NCBI GenBank assembly: GCA_964348185.1
Contig: CAYGBW010000153.1
Location: 1 to 22,820, forward strand
Length of the DNA: 22,820 bases
Origin: CAYGBW01 sp964348185
GTDB lineage: Bacteria > Desulfobacterota > BSN033 > WVXP01
Direction: 5' to 3'
A model generated the notes under the pieces. That model saw only the letters and a list, made by a program, of their open reading frames with translations, was not told the DNA's origin and did no database searches. Position 1 is the first letter of the stretch; the number at the start of each line of letters is the position of its first letter. Shown here one piece after another: positions 1 through 7,518 of this stretch. The translations under genes were made by a program, and so were the position numbers.

Positions 1-310
1 ACCGTGAGCCTGTCGAACGGCTTGTCGAACCATTTCGGGTTTCGAATTTCGTGCTTCGAGTTTTGAATTTTGACATCTCCATACGTACGATCAGTTTTAG
101 GGCAACTTTTGTAAACTACTTTTGGGACGTAATACTAGAGTGGCCCAGACGCTCGGAAGATCACAAAAACGGAGACCAGCCCCTCATGATTCTGCGGGAA
201 GATCCTTCCCTTTCTATGACTTCCAAACCTCCATGAGACGGCTCCAACAAAAAGGCCTCCCGATCCCATAACACGGTAACGGCCAGGGAGACTGCTCAGC
301 AATGGGGAGA
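1..310. repeat. Intergenic stretch opening with a heptad-repeat array
   Basis: No gene is supported in this stretch. Positions 8-31 hold two tandem copies of a 12-mer (GCCTGTCGAACG, then GCTTGTCGAACC). Positions 33-74 are six consecutive degenerate 7-bp units: TTTCGGG, TTTCGAA, TTTCGTG, CTTCGAG, TTTTGAA, TTTTGAC. A perfect 6-bp-stem, 3-nt-loop palindrome (GGGAAG-ATC-CTTCCC) lies at 196-210. The only open frame here, starting at 51, translates the repeat and resembles nothing I know. The stretch lies downstream of the cysteine hydrolase gene, which ends at 311 on the minus strand. The array runs to the window edge, so it may be half of a larger element. Confidence 0.6.
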
Positions 311-967
311 TCACGGAACCCTTTGGGCTCGACTCGCCCTGGTCGTGAGAGGGTTTTTGTGGGCGAGATCCTCCCAGGCACGGAGGATCTGCTCTGATTC
401 CACGACGTGCCCAAAAAAGGTTCCCAAGTTGTACAGGGACATCTCCTTCACTTGATCGGTAACCCCTGCGGTGAGATCTGAGGGCACAACGATATGGTAG
501 TCCATCATGAACCCGTCCCGCCCGGTTGACTCAACGCACACGTTGGTAGCAACGCCCGTTAGAATCAGCGTTTTGATTCCATTCGCCCGGAGAATCGCGT
601 CAAAAGGGGTACCGATAAATGCCGAGTATCGATGTTTGGGCAGGATGATATCCTCAGAGCTTGGTGTTATCTGATAGAACTCCTCATTCTTCTGATCAAC
701 CGGTCGGATCATCTTAGCCCTTGTATAGTGCTCTATCAAAACGGGGGACCTCAGGTACTCATACCGTGTCTGTTTGGTAAAAACGATCGTTCTTAGATAC
801 TGGCGGGATTTCTCAATGAACCCTTTTAGGGGGGGAAGGATCCTTTTGACTGCCTCGCAATCATACCCCATAAGATCGATGATCCCGCCCTTGCAAAAGT
901 AATCCCGTTGGATGTCGATAACAACGAGAGCCGTATGGGAAGGAGAGATCTTCTCGGTGAAATCCAT
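311..967 (-). CDS. Isochorismatase-superfamily cysteine hydrolase (RutB/amidohydrolase-like)
   Basis: A 218-residue cytoplasmic hydrolase of the isochorismatase-like fold. The catalytic triad of the superfamily is visible: D18 in VVIDIQRDYF, K111 in ILPKHRYS, and nucleophile C144 in GVATNVCVESTGRDGF. The run after the cysteine is closest to what I remember of RutB (ureidoacrylate amidohydrolase), biuret hydrolase and N-carbamoylsarcosine amidase, so C-N amide or ureido hydrolysis is more likely than vinyl-ether cleavage of isochorismate; this is family inference. Length is normal for the family. AAGGAGA lies 6 nt upstream of the ATG. The gene is the last of the ABC transporter cluster, 69 nt after the ATPase gene, so its substrate is plausibly what the transporter brings in. 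The exact substrate is unknown. Confidence 0.88.
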   Translation of the reverse strand: MDFTEKISPSHTALVVIDIQRDYFCKGGIIDLMGYDCEAVKRILPPLKGFIEKSRQYLRTIVFTKQTRYEYLRSPVLIEHYTRAKMIRPVDQKNEEFYQITPSSEDIILPKHRYSAFIGTPFDAILRANGIKTLILTGVATNVCVESTGRDGFMMDYHIVVPSDLTAGVTDQVKEMSLYNLGTFFGHVVESEQILRAWEDLAHKNPLTTRASRAQRVP

Positions 968-1036
968 GGGTTTCTCCTTGGCACGGTATTCTGCACCCCA
1001 GCCCCTTGACCTGGTGTGAATGCTGTGGACGACCGA

Positions 1037-1873
1037 TCAGCCAGCGCGGCTGAGCAGAATGCTTTCATCGGTAAGCTGCTCCCCCGCGGCCCGTTCAAAG
1101 GCGGTGACCAGGTCGTTAATACGAAGGTCTTCCTTATCCTGCCGTCCCATGTCAACGACAATTCTACCCCTGTGCATCATGATCAGCCGGTTGCCATAGC
1201 GCAGAGCCACCTCCATGTTATGGGTAACCATCAGGGTGGTTATCCGCTCCTGTTCAACAATCATATGGGTTAGCTCAAGCACGGTTTGGGCTGTCCTCGG
1301 GTCTAGATTGGCGACATGCTCATCGAGGAGCAGCAGGGCTGGCTTGCTTATGGTAGCCATAACGAGGGCGACCGCCTGCCTTTGTCCGCTGGAAAGGCTA
1401 CCCACGGGTGTATTTAGCCTGTCTTCCAATCCCAGTCCCAGAGGAGCCAGGGCTTCACAGAACAGCTCTCGACGGCGCTTATTGATAGCGGCTCTGAGCC
1501 CCCGTGGCTGTCCTCTGAGCATCGCCAGGGCCAGATTCTCCTCGATGGTCATCCTGGCGGCGGTACCGATGTTGGGGTCCTGGTAGACCCGGCCCACATA
1601 GGTAGCATGCCTGTATTCGCTGAGAGCCGTAATATCGACGCCATCAATGATAACCGCGCTTCCCCTTTCCGGGGGAAAGACTCCCGCAATAATATTGAGC
1701 ATCGTGGTTTTCCCCGCGCCGTTACTGCCAATGACCGTAGCATATTCCTGAGGATAGACATCGAGACTAATATTATCCAGTGCGGTAACCTCGTCCGCCG
1801 TGCCTCGAGCGAATATCTTGGTAATTCCTCTTAGCTGTAGCAGGCTTTTATTCTGGCTCACCGTCGGAAACAC
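1037..1873 (-). CDS. ABC transporter ATP-binding protein (TrpZ/YtrE-like partner)
   Basis: A 278-residue ABC ATPase that would energise the permease encoded just upstream. Motifs run in order: Walker A GSNGAGKTT (49-57), Q-loop Q98 in YQDP, signature LSSGQ (160-164), Walker B LLLLDE (180-185), D-loop ANLD (188-191) and H-loop H218 in VTHNM. It resembles the ATPases paired with ABC_sub_bind (PF04392) binding proteins. The frame opens with GTG at 1873, only 2 nt before the permease stop codon (minus strand). AGGAG sits very close to that GTG, so the in-frame GTG at codon 5 (1861) may be the better-spaced start. Downstream is the cysteine hydrolase. Family certain; substrate not known. Confidence 0.93.
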   Translation of the reverse strand: MFPTVSQNKSLLQLRGITKIFARGTADEVTALDNISLDVYPQEYATVIGSNGAGKTTMLNIIAGVFPPERGSAVIIDGVDITALSEYRHATYVGRVYQDPNIGTAARMTIEENLALAMLRGQPRGLRAAINKRRRELFCEALAPLGLGLEDRLNTPVGSLSSGQRQAVALVMATISKPALLLLDEHVANLDPRTAQTVLELTHMIVEQERITTLMVTHNMEVALRYGNRLIMMHRGRIVVDMGRQDKEDLRINDLVTAFERAAGEQLTDESILLSRAG

Positions 1874-1875
1874 TC

Positions 1876-2784
1876 CTAGAACCTAGCCGCGGGTGGCATC
1901 CATTCGCGACGGATGATCTTCCCCATATACGGAACCCCCAGCGCTGTGATGACGAGCAATGCCGTGATTAATTTGAAGTTTCCCGGGGGCAAACCCAGTC
2001 TGAGGGCAACAATGAGGAATAGACGATAGAGAAAGGTCCCAACGAGGACGGCGAGCAACGTCGAGCCCACCCGACGGGGATGAAATAGAGCCTCGCCGAG
2101 TATCACGCATGCCAGTCCCATGACAATGATGCCGATCCCCATGTTAACATCGCAAAATCCTTGCCTTTGGGCGACCAGAGCGCCAGAGAGGGCGATCAGA
2201 CCATTGGAAATCGCACAACCCATCCATATGTTCTTGTCCGTATCTGAACCCAAGGTCCTCACCATCTGCTCGTTATCACCGGTTGCCCTCAGGGCCAGAC
2301 CAATCTCCGTGCCGAGAAACCAGTTCAGGACGATCATGGCCATAGCGGTGACAACCGCCAGGACGCCTGTCACGAGAATCGGGTTTCTGATGGTTCCAAA
2401 GGAGTCAGCCACCCTGTCAAAGATCGTTACCGCCCTGAGAAGCGGGATATTCGGCCTCCCCATAATCATCAGGTTGACCGAATACAGTCCGACCATCATG
2501 AGAATACCCGCAAGGAGGGCCGTTATCCTCAGCTTGGTATTGAGTAACCCCGTGATCAGACCGCAGGCCAGTCCACCGACGACAGCAGCCAGAGTCCCCA
2601 GGAAAGGGCTGTAGCCAGCGGAAATCATAAGCGCGGCGATTGAACCCCCGGTGACAAAACTACCGTCTACCGTGAGGTCAGGGAACATGAGCACCCGGAG
2701 GGTCAGAAATACACCGAGAGCAACCAGAACATAGGCTAAGGCATCTGAGGCGCAACTGAGGGCAATACTGCCGATGATACCCAA
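1876..2784 (-). CDS. ABC transporter permease, BPD_transp_2 type (TrpY-like)
   Basis: A 302-residue inner-membrane permease of the LivH/BPD_transp_2 superfamily, in the subgroup that travels with ABC_sub_bind binding proteins. The N-terminal LRVLMFPDLTVDGSF stretch (about 29-43) is typical of that subgroup. About eight hydrophobic segments can be seen. The start is TTG at 2784, chosen because the AGGAGGAG-type Shine-Dalgarno lies 4-5 nt upstream and the first residues (MGIIGSIALSC) fit the family N-terminus. The binding protein gene lies 166 bp upstream and the ATPase follows after 2 nt, so permease and ATPase are tightly coupled while the binding protein is separated by a structured spacer. 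Substrates of homologues include tryptophan (streptococcal TrpX system), but most are uncharacterised. Confidence 0.92.
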   Translation of the reverse strand: MGIIGSIALSCASDALAYVLVALGVFLTLRVLMFPDLTVDGSFVTGGSIAALMISAGYSPFLGTLAAVVGGLACGLITGLLNTKLRITALLAGILMMVGLYSVNLMIMGRPNIPLLRAVTIFDRVADSFGTIRNPILVTGVLAVVTAMAMIVLNWFLGTEIGLALRATGDNEQMVRTLGSDTDKNIWMGCAISNGLIALSGALVAQRQGFCDVNMGIGIIVMGLACVILGEALFHPRRVGSTLLAVLVGTFLYRLFLIVALRLGLPPGNFKLITALLVITALGVPYMGKIIRREWMPPAARF

Positions 2785-2882
2785 TAACTCCTCCTCCCTT
2801 ATCCCATGGACCTTTCAAGACTAACGGGGCCGAACAGAACCCGTCGAGCCGCACCCCTTGCGCTGTCAATGCGCACAAGCAC

Positions 2883-2916
2883 CTTGGTCCTATCGAACTC
2901 TAGGGCCTATACCAAG
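2883..2916. other. Two-tier stem-loop between binding protein and permease genes
   Basis: On the minus (coding) strand the outer arms CTTGGT and ACCAAG are perfectly complementary, and an inner CCTA/TAGG pair flanks an 8-nt loop. It lies in the 166-bp spacer between the binding protein stop (2951) and the permease TTG start (2784). There is no U-run after it, so a simple intrinsic terminator is unlikely. A role in mRNA stability or in reducing permease expression relative to binding protein is inference. A TCCCC-T-GGGGA palindrome also occurs nearby, at about 2932-2942. Confidence 0.45.
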
Positions 2917-2950
2917 CCCGTGGGAAAGTCTCCCCAGGGGAACCTTTGGT

Positions 2951-3949
2951 TCACTTCCCGACGATGACATTGGCCTTATCGAGAAGGGACTGAGGGATGG
3001 TTGCCCCCATTCTCTCTGCGGCCCCTGGGTTCAAACACACATTGATCGTCCTGAAGGTGGTAACCGGGATGCTACACGGGTCTTCACCCCTCAGTACCCG
3101 AGCCGCCTTCCTCCCACCGAGTAGACCCAATTCCTCATTGGAGTAATTAACAGAAGCAATTGCCCCTCTCTTGACAGAGTCGAGATCTGGGGCAAAGAGG
3201 GGGAGGTTGTTCCTCTCACAAACCGATATGAGCCCCTCAAGACCAGCTGCAGTGGTGTTATCCATAGGAAACCAGGCGACATCAGCTCTGCCAACCAGTG
3301 ACATCCCTGCGTTCTGTACGTCCGCTGTTGTCGACACATTCGCCTCAATGACCTTCAGACCGAATTCTGGTGCCAATTTCCGCATCTCATTCATTGTCTT
3401 GGTATTGCTCTCGTCACCCGGGTTGTAGACAGCCCCGAGCACCTTAGCGTCAGGAGATATCGCCCGAATTATCTCCAGCTGGGGCCTGACGGGAACATAA
3501 TCGCTCATCCCCGTTATATGAAGGCCGGGAGCACAGGGCTTCTCCCAGCTTTCAACGATACCGGCGAGCACCGGGTCGGTCACCGCAACAAAGACGATGG
3601 GGATATCCCTTCCTTTCGCAGCCGTCCACATCGCCTGAGTGCACGCGGTCGTCAGCGAGACAATGAGGTCCTTCGGTTCTGAAACAAACTTGTCGGCAAT
3701 CGTCTTGGCAACCGACATATCCCCCTCGGGGTTCAGGAAGTCATAATTCACGTTTTTCCCTTCAACAAACCCCTCCTCTGCCAAACCCTTCATGACGCCC
3801 TGACGGATTGTATCCAGAGCGGGATGAGTAACGATCTGGGTGACACCAATCTGATACACCTTCTGGGTTTCAGCCAAAACCGGACCTGCAGCAAAAAACA
3901 GGATCACACTGATACCAAAAACGCCTGCGAGAAATCTTCTCTTTTTCAT
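2951..3949 (-). CDS. ABC transporter substrate-binding protein (PF04392, TrpX-like)
   Basis: A 332-residue periplasmic binding protein of the ABC_sub_bind family. The start at 3949 gives a clean signal peptide, MKKRRFLAGVFGISVILFF, with likely cleavage after VLA (A26/E27). It has AAGGAGG 6 nt upstream, while the upstream in-frame start near 3991 would bury the signal peptide. Family-typical segments are YQIGVTQIVTHPALD (N-lobe), AIADKF-like and IPIVFVAVTDPV (about 116-127), AVYNPGDESN, and C-terminal NYSNEELGLLGGRKAARVLRG. No lipobox cysteine is seen, so it should be soluble periplasmic. It is the first gene of the importer cluster (binding protein, permease, ATPase, hydrolase). Tryptophan or a related aromatic or amino acid ligand is possible from TrpX homology, but ligands are diverse in this family. 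Confidence 0.92.
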   Translation of the reverse strand: MKKRRFLAGVFGISVILFFAAGPVLAETQKVYQIGVTQIVTHPALDTIRQGVMKGLAEEGFVEGKNVNYDFLNPEGDMSVAKTIADKFVSEPKDLIVSLTTACTQAMWTAAKGRDIPIVFVAVTDPVLAGIVESWEKPCAPGLHITGMSDYVPVRPQLEIIRAISPDAKVLGAVYNPGDESNTKTMNEMRKLAPEFGLKVIEANVSTTADVQNAGMSLVGRADVAWFPMDNTTAAGLEGLISVCERNNLPLFAPDLDSVKRGAIASVNYSNEELGLLGGRKAARVLRGEDPCSIPVTTFRTINVCLNPGAAERMGATIPQSLLDKANVIVGK

Positions 3950-4303
3950 TTGGAACCTCCTTCTAAGATCTTGGCCTTTGAATTTCACCACGAACGCCTA
4001 TGCTCACCTCCCCCCCAAAGCTCTGGTATCTTAGCGAATCCCCTTTTCTGAACGCCCCCTTGATTCGTCTTTACGTAGATCGGCCACCCTCGGCGGGTCA
4101 ACCTGTCTATCCCTGTTTTAGAGGAAAAGCTCGAAATAATCAAGAAAAATCTTCTCTCCAAGGTTTGCTTGGTCCCGTTGGTCTTCAACAAAGGGGGGTA
4201 GGAATGAGAGATAGGACACGGGGAAAAACGGGGATACCCTCTCGACGCACCCCTTAAGAGGTGACCGATCACCGTGAGATCGGAGTGAATCGGGGCAGGA
4301 TCG
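3950..4303. other. 354-bp gap between oxidoreductase and ABC importer genes
   Basis: It separates the gamma-subunit stop (4304) from the binding protein start, both on the minus strand. The binding protein's Shine-Dalgarno (AAGGAGG) is at its low-coordinate end. A small inverted repeat (CCAAG-GTTTG-CTTGG) lies near 4165-4180, with a short T-run 9 nt beyond it on the minus strand, which could be a weak terminator for the oxidoreductase operon. A CCGAT/ATCGG pair lies near 4263-4283. I found no convincing -35/-10 pair; TTGACC near 4100 on the minus strand has no acceptable partner. A separate promoter for the importer is expected here but not demonstrated. Confidence 0.4.
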
Positions 4304-4927
4304 CTAGTCTTCCTCCAAAGGGAATTCTCTTGGCGCGATCTCTCTGCCCGCCATCTCTTTCTTGAATTTCCCGGCCGCCTCAACGCCTGCCTGAAGGGCA
4401 GAGCGGTTGAGCCCTTCTGTTCCTTTGGGAACATGGTCCAGAACCGCCGCTTCCATGGCCTCTCGACTCACAACCGGGCAGAACACGGTCAGGGCACCCA
4501 GAAAGACAACGTTGGCAACGAATACCTTTCCAATCTGTTCCCGGGCGATCCGGGTGAAGGGAATGGTAACCGCCCTTTCCGTTGGGATTTCAGAGACAAA
4601 GGTGGAATCGACCAGAAGGGTCCCATTGGGTTTCAAGGCGGGGAAGTATTCATTGCAGGATTTCTGGTTCATAGCCAGGAGCATATCCAGCCTGATGGCC
4701 TTGGGGTAATCGATCTCCTCGTCACTGATGATGATGTCCGATCGGCTTAACCCCCCCCGGGCCTCAGGGCCGTAGCTCTGCGTCTGGGTCACATATCTTC
4801 CATCGTATACACCGGCGGCCTCAGCCAAAATGATTCCCGCAAGGATCAGACCCTGACCCCCTGATCCGCTCAAGCGGATTTCATAGCGACCGCTCAGTGA
4901 TCGATCGGGCTTTAGGTCTTTCGACAT
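4304..4927 (-). CDS. korC: 2-oxoacid:ferredoxin oxidoreductase, gamma subunit (KorC-like)
   Basis: The gamma subunit of a four-subunit 2-oxoacid:acceptor oxidoreductase (POR family). Conserved parts are RYEIRLSGSGGQGLILAGIIL (about 14-34), the TQSYGPEARGGLSRSDIIIS stretch (49-68) that identifies KorC/VorC/PorC proteins, and DMLLAMNQ. With the ATG at 4927 it is 207 residues. An in-frame GTG at 4999 would add 24 residues and leave only 21 nt after the beta gene, but it has no Shine-Dalgarno and the extension (rich in G, P, E) is unlike the family. Neither start has a strong ribosome site, so the N-terminus is uncertain. It is the last gene of the oxidoreductase operon. Confidence 0.9.
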   Translation of the reverse strand: MSKDLKPDRSLSGRYEIRLSGSGGQGLILAGIILAEAAGVYDGRYVTQTQSYGPEARGGLSRSDIIISDEEIDYPKAIRLDMLLAMNQKSCNEYFPALKPNGTLLVDSTFVSEIPTERAVTIPFTRIAREQIGKVFVANVVFLGALTVFCPVVSREAMEAAVLDHVPKGTEGLNRSALQAGVEAAGKFKKEMAGREIAPREFPLEED

Positions 4928-5020
4928 TTCATCAAATTCCCTGAAACCCCCCTCGGGCTTCTCCAAGGGGCCGACAGACGGCGCGGTTCGCCCCACCACA
5001 ATTTGCTGGACAACCCGACC

Positions 5021-5866
5021 CTACAAATCCTCGACCGGAACCGTGCCCTTAGCCCGGGCCCGCATTTTTTCGTACTCCTCCTGGTATAAAGGCATTTCCT
5101 TATCCACGAGAACCCCGGTGATGATCTTTCCCTCCAGAGCCTGGGGGGCCATTTTTTGGGCTTTCTCTATTGACACAGCATTTTCTTTCTGGAGTTTCAT
5201 CATTTCCACGGCCGAACCGAGGCGGTTGAGCTTTCCGTACTGCGTGTGACAGTGGCTTATCACTTCGACCACACCGAAACCCTCTTTCAGAAGTGCCTTT
5301 TCGATCAACTGATCGAGGAGTCTTGCATGGTAGACCGTGCCACGGCCTACAAAAACAGCCCCTGCAGTCACTGCCAGTTCGGAAATCCGGAAGGCGTGTT
5401 CAACATTTCTGTAGACCGCCGTGGTGGTCTTCATGCCATAAGGCGTGGTGGGTGAGGTCTGCCCTCCTGTCATCCCATAGACAGCATTGTTGATGATGAC
5501 GGCTGTCAAATCGATGTTCCTCCGTGCCGCGTGGATAAAATGGTTTCCTCCGATGGCCACTGCATCACCGTCGCCCATGACGACAATGACCTTGAGGCTC
5601 GGATTGGCGAGCTTGACGCCGGTGGCAAAGGTGAGGGCCCTTCCGTGGGTGGTGTGCAGGGTATTGAAATCCACGTAAACCGGAAGACGGCTGGAGCACC
5701 CAATGCCAGAGATGAGAACGACCTCGTCTTTTTCGAACCCGATCCGGTCAATGGCCCGAATCATTGCACCCAGCAGGATGCCAATCCCACAACCCGGACA
5801 CCACACATGGGGAAACTTCTTGTCGTGGCGGAGGTACTTGTGGATCAATCGGGTGGATTCTTTCAT
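5021..5866 (-). CDS. korB: 2-oxoacid:ferredoxin oxidoreductase, beta subunit (TPP-binding, KorB-like)
   Basis: The thiamine-diphosphate-binding catalytic subunit, 281 residues. It shows CPGCG (23-27), SGIGCSSR around C57, THGRALTFATGVK, and the TPP/Mg motif starting GDGD (98-101) and closing with NN near 126-127, followed by YGMTGGQTSPTTP. In this family CxxC and a distant cysteine usually bind a proximal [4Fe-4S] cluster. The start is the ATG at 5866, which overlaps the alpha-subunit stop as ATGA and has GGAG 5 nt upstream. A GTG at 5875 is possible but gives a 13-nt overlap. The enzyme oxidatively decarboxylates a 2-oxoacid with CoA and reduces ferredoxin. 2-Oxoglutarate is the likeliest substrate by overall resemblance; 2-oxoisovalerate or another branched or aromatic 2-oxoacid is not excluded. 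Confidence 0.94.
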   Translation of the reverse strand: MKESTRLIHKYLRHDKKFPHVWCPGCGIGILLGAMIRAIDRIGFEKDEVVLISGIGCSSRLPVYVDFNTLHTTHGRALTFATGVKLANPSLKVIVVMGDGDAVAIGGNHFIHAARRNIDLTAVIINNAVYGMTGGQTSPTTPYGMKTTTAVYRNVEHAFRISELAVTAGAVFVGRGTVYHARLLDQLIEKALLKEGFGVVEVISHCHTQYGKLNRLGSAVEMMKLQKENAVSIEKAQKMAPQALEGKIITGVLVDKEMPLYQEEYEKMRARAKGTVPVEDL

Positions 5867-7053
5867 TGGCTCCACTCCAGAATCTTCTCCAGAATCTCGT
5901 CGGGAGTAACCAGATTTCCATCCACCCTGTTGAGCTTAATGACCGAGGTCTTCCCCGCATTGACCCGTTTGACCTCCCGGGAAATCTGTCCCATATTCAT
6001 TTCGGGAACGATCAAGGCGTCAGCCTGGGCTGCAATTCGCTCTATGGCCTGTCTCATGAAAGGCCACAGCGTGATCAGTTGAAAAAAACCAGCCCGAACG
6101 CCCCTTTCCCGTGCCTCTCTGACAGCTCTCTTGGCAGATCGGGCAACCGATCCGTAGGCGATAACCACGATCTGGGCATCTTCTGTCAGAAAGCTCTTTC
6201 CCACTTGAATATCGCCAAGATGCTGTGTGATCTTTCGGAAGAGACGACGCAGGAAAGGATCCACTTCATCGGGCCTCTGGGTCGGGAACCCTCGGATGTC
6301 GTGAGTGAGCCCTGTGACATGGTACCGATAACCCGATCCAAAAACACCCATGGGCGGAACCCCTGCTGGAGTGTCTTCATAGGGGATATACCATTCTGGC
6401 GGAACCGTGGGCTGCATTCTGTCAATCACGGTCACGTCTTCGGGAGGGGGGAGGAGGATCTTTTCTCTCATGTGCCCCACCACCTCATCCATGAGAACAA
6501 TGACAGGGGTCCGATACTTTTCCGAGAAATTGAAAGCCATGACGGTAACATCAAAACATTCCCGCACAGTGGCCGGTGCCAGGACAACGATAGAATGATC
6601 CCCATGGGTCCCCCACCGGGCCTGCATCACATCGCCCTGAGAGGGGGAGGTAGGAAGGCCGGTACTGGGGCCGCCCCGCATGACGTTCACCACCACGCAG
6701 GGCACCTCGGCCATACAGGCAAAGCCAAGGTTTTCCTGGAGGAGGGAGAATCCGGGGCCACTCGTGGCCGTCATCGATTTGACCCCTGCCAATGAAGCGC
6801 CAATAATGGCCCCCATACTGGCGATCTCATCTTCCATCTGGATAAAAGTCCCATCAAGCTGGGGGAGTTTGACTGAAAGGACCTCTGAAATTTCCGTGGC
6901 AGGGGTTATGGGGTAGCCAGCAAAAAAGCGACACCCTGCCACCAGTGCTCCCTCAACGACAGCCTCATTGCCCTGAAGAAGGACTTCTCGTCCCTTCCCG
7001 TTCCTCGCTGTCTGTCCCGATCTCATTCCCTTTTTCCCTAACCGCCAACTCAT
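5863..7053 (-). CDS. korA: 2-oxoacid:ferredoxin oxidoreductase, alpha subunit (KorA/VorB-like)
   Basis: The alpha (pyrimidine-binding plus domain II) subunit, 396 residues. Diagnostic segments are GNEAVVEGALVAGCRFFAGY, YPITPATE (47-54), MEDEIAS around E74-E76, TSGPGFSLLQENLG (97-110), and MRGGPSTGLPTSPSQGD (125-141). The carboxy half carries the VIVPEMNMGQ and VKRVNAGK segments of domain II. The ATG at 7053 overlaps the ferredoxin-subunit stop as ATGA, so the two are translationally coupled. A second ATG at codon 10 is possible. The length is slightly above a typical KorA because of about 20 basic N-terminal residues. Gene order (ferredoxin, alpha, beta, gamma) matches KorDABC operons of anaerobes. 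Confidence 0.94.
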   Translation of the reverse strand: MSWRLGKKGMRSGQTARNGKGREVLLQGNEAVVEGALVAGCRFFAGYPITPATEISEVLSVKLPQLDGTFIQMEDEIASMGAIIGASLAGVKSMTATSGPGFSLLQENLGFACMAEVPCVVVNVMRGGPSTGLPTSPSQGDVMQARWGTHGDHSIVVLAPATVRECFDVTVMAFNFSEKYRTPVIVLMDEVVGHMREKILLPPPEDVTVIDRMQPTVPPEWYIPYEDTPAGVPPMGVFGSGYRYHVTGLTHDIRGFPTQRPDEVDPFLRRLFRKITQHLGDIQVGKSFLTEDAQIVVIAYGSVARSAKRAVREARERGVRAGFFQLITLWPFMRQAIERIAAQADALIVPEMNMGQISREVKRVNAGKTSVIKLNRVDGNLVTPDEILEKILEWSQ

Positions 7054-7376
7054 TCGGGTTTCGCGGGGGTTTTCTTCTCCTGGACGGTAATGGCAAAATC
7101 CGGGCAGTGGATCTCACACCATCCACAATTGATGCAGTCTTCCGGATGCTCCACCTGGGGATATCCCTCCTCGTCTTTGGTAAACACATGGGCCGGGCAG
7201 AAGGCCACACAGATGGTGCAGGCCTTACACCAGGCTCTATAGACATCAATCTTGACGTCTCTCTTTCTCCTCTTGGGCTTCTTCTCGCCCCCATGGGCGC
7301 TCGAAGTCTCGGAAAGATGCTGCGTATCTGAGGGATTCTCGCCGTTTTTCAATGAAATTCCCCTCTGTTGGGTCAT
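7050..7376 (-). CDS. korD: 2-oxoacid:ferredoxin oxidoreductase, delta (2x[4Fe-4S] ferredoxin) subunit
   Basis: A 108-residue electron-transfer subunit with two complete cluster motifs: CKACTICVAFCP (Cys 50, 53, 56, 60) and CINCGWCEIHCP (Cys 81, 84, 87, 91). It would carry electrons from the beta subunit to soluble ferredoxin. The first about 48 residues are a low-complexity, charged leader with a KKPKRRKR patch, longer than in a minimal KorD. The ATG at 7376 is preferred, with AAGG immediately before it and a G-rich tract further upstream. A frame-opening start at 7448 would add 24 arginine-rich residues without family resemblance. It is the first gene of the oxidoreductase set, 142 nt downstream of rpiR on the same strand. 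Confidence 0.9.
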   Translation of the reverse strand: MTQQRGISLKNGENPSDTQHLSETSSAHGGEKKPKRRKRDVKIDVYRAWCKACTICVAFCPAHVFTKDEEGYPQVEHPEDCINCGWCEIHCPDFAITVQEKKTPAKPE

Positions 7377-7518
7377 CCTTCGCCCGCCCCCTTGCCTCTC
7401 CGCCTTCGAGAGACTCCGTGCCTCCCTCTCCCCTCTGCGAAACGCCAACTCCGCTCTTTTTACTCTACCCTGTCCAGGAGAATCCCGCTAATGATCCCCC
7501 AGGACCTGAACGTCCCCC

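Noticed and set aside
33..74. Heptad arrays considered as CRISPR or telomere-like repeats
   Set aside because: There are no unique spacers, the units are 7 bp and degenerate, and no cas gene or replicon end is nearby.
245..300. Possible intrinsic terminator after the cysteine hydrolase gene
   Set aside because: On the minus strand CTCCC and GGGAG precede GCC and a five-T run, but the stem is only 5 bp around a 24-nt loop, too weak to call.
4095..4125. TTGACC on the minus strand as a -35 for the TrpX-like operon
   Set aside because: No acceptable -10 hexamer at 16-18 bp; the nearest candidates match two of six bases.
3985..4434. 149-residue open frame on the minus strand across the korC/binding-protein gap
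   Set aside because: It overlaps the 3' end of korC in another frame, has no ribosome site or recognisable motif, and its composition looks like a chance frame.
5764..6795. Long plus-strand open frame antisense to korA and korB
   Set aside because: It is the antisense shadow of two strongly conserved genes; the translation is rich in His, Pro and Gly and has no family features.
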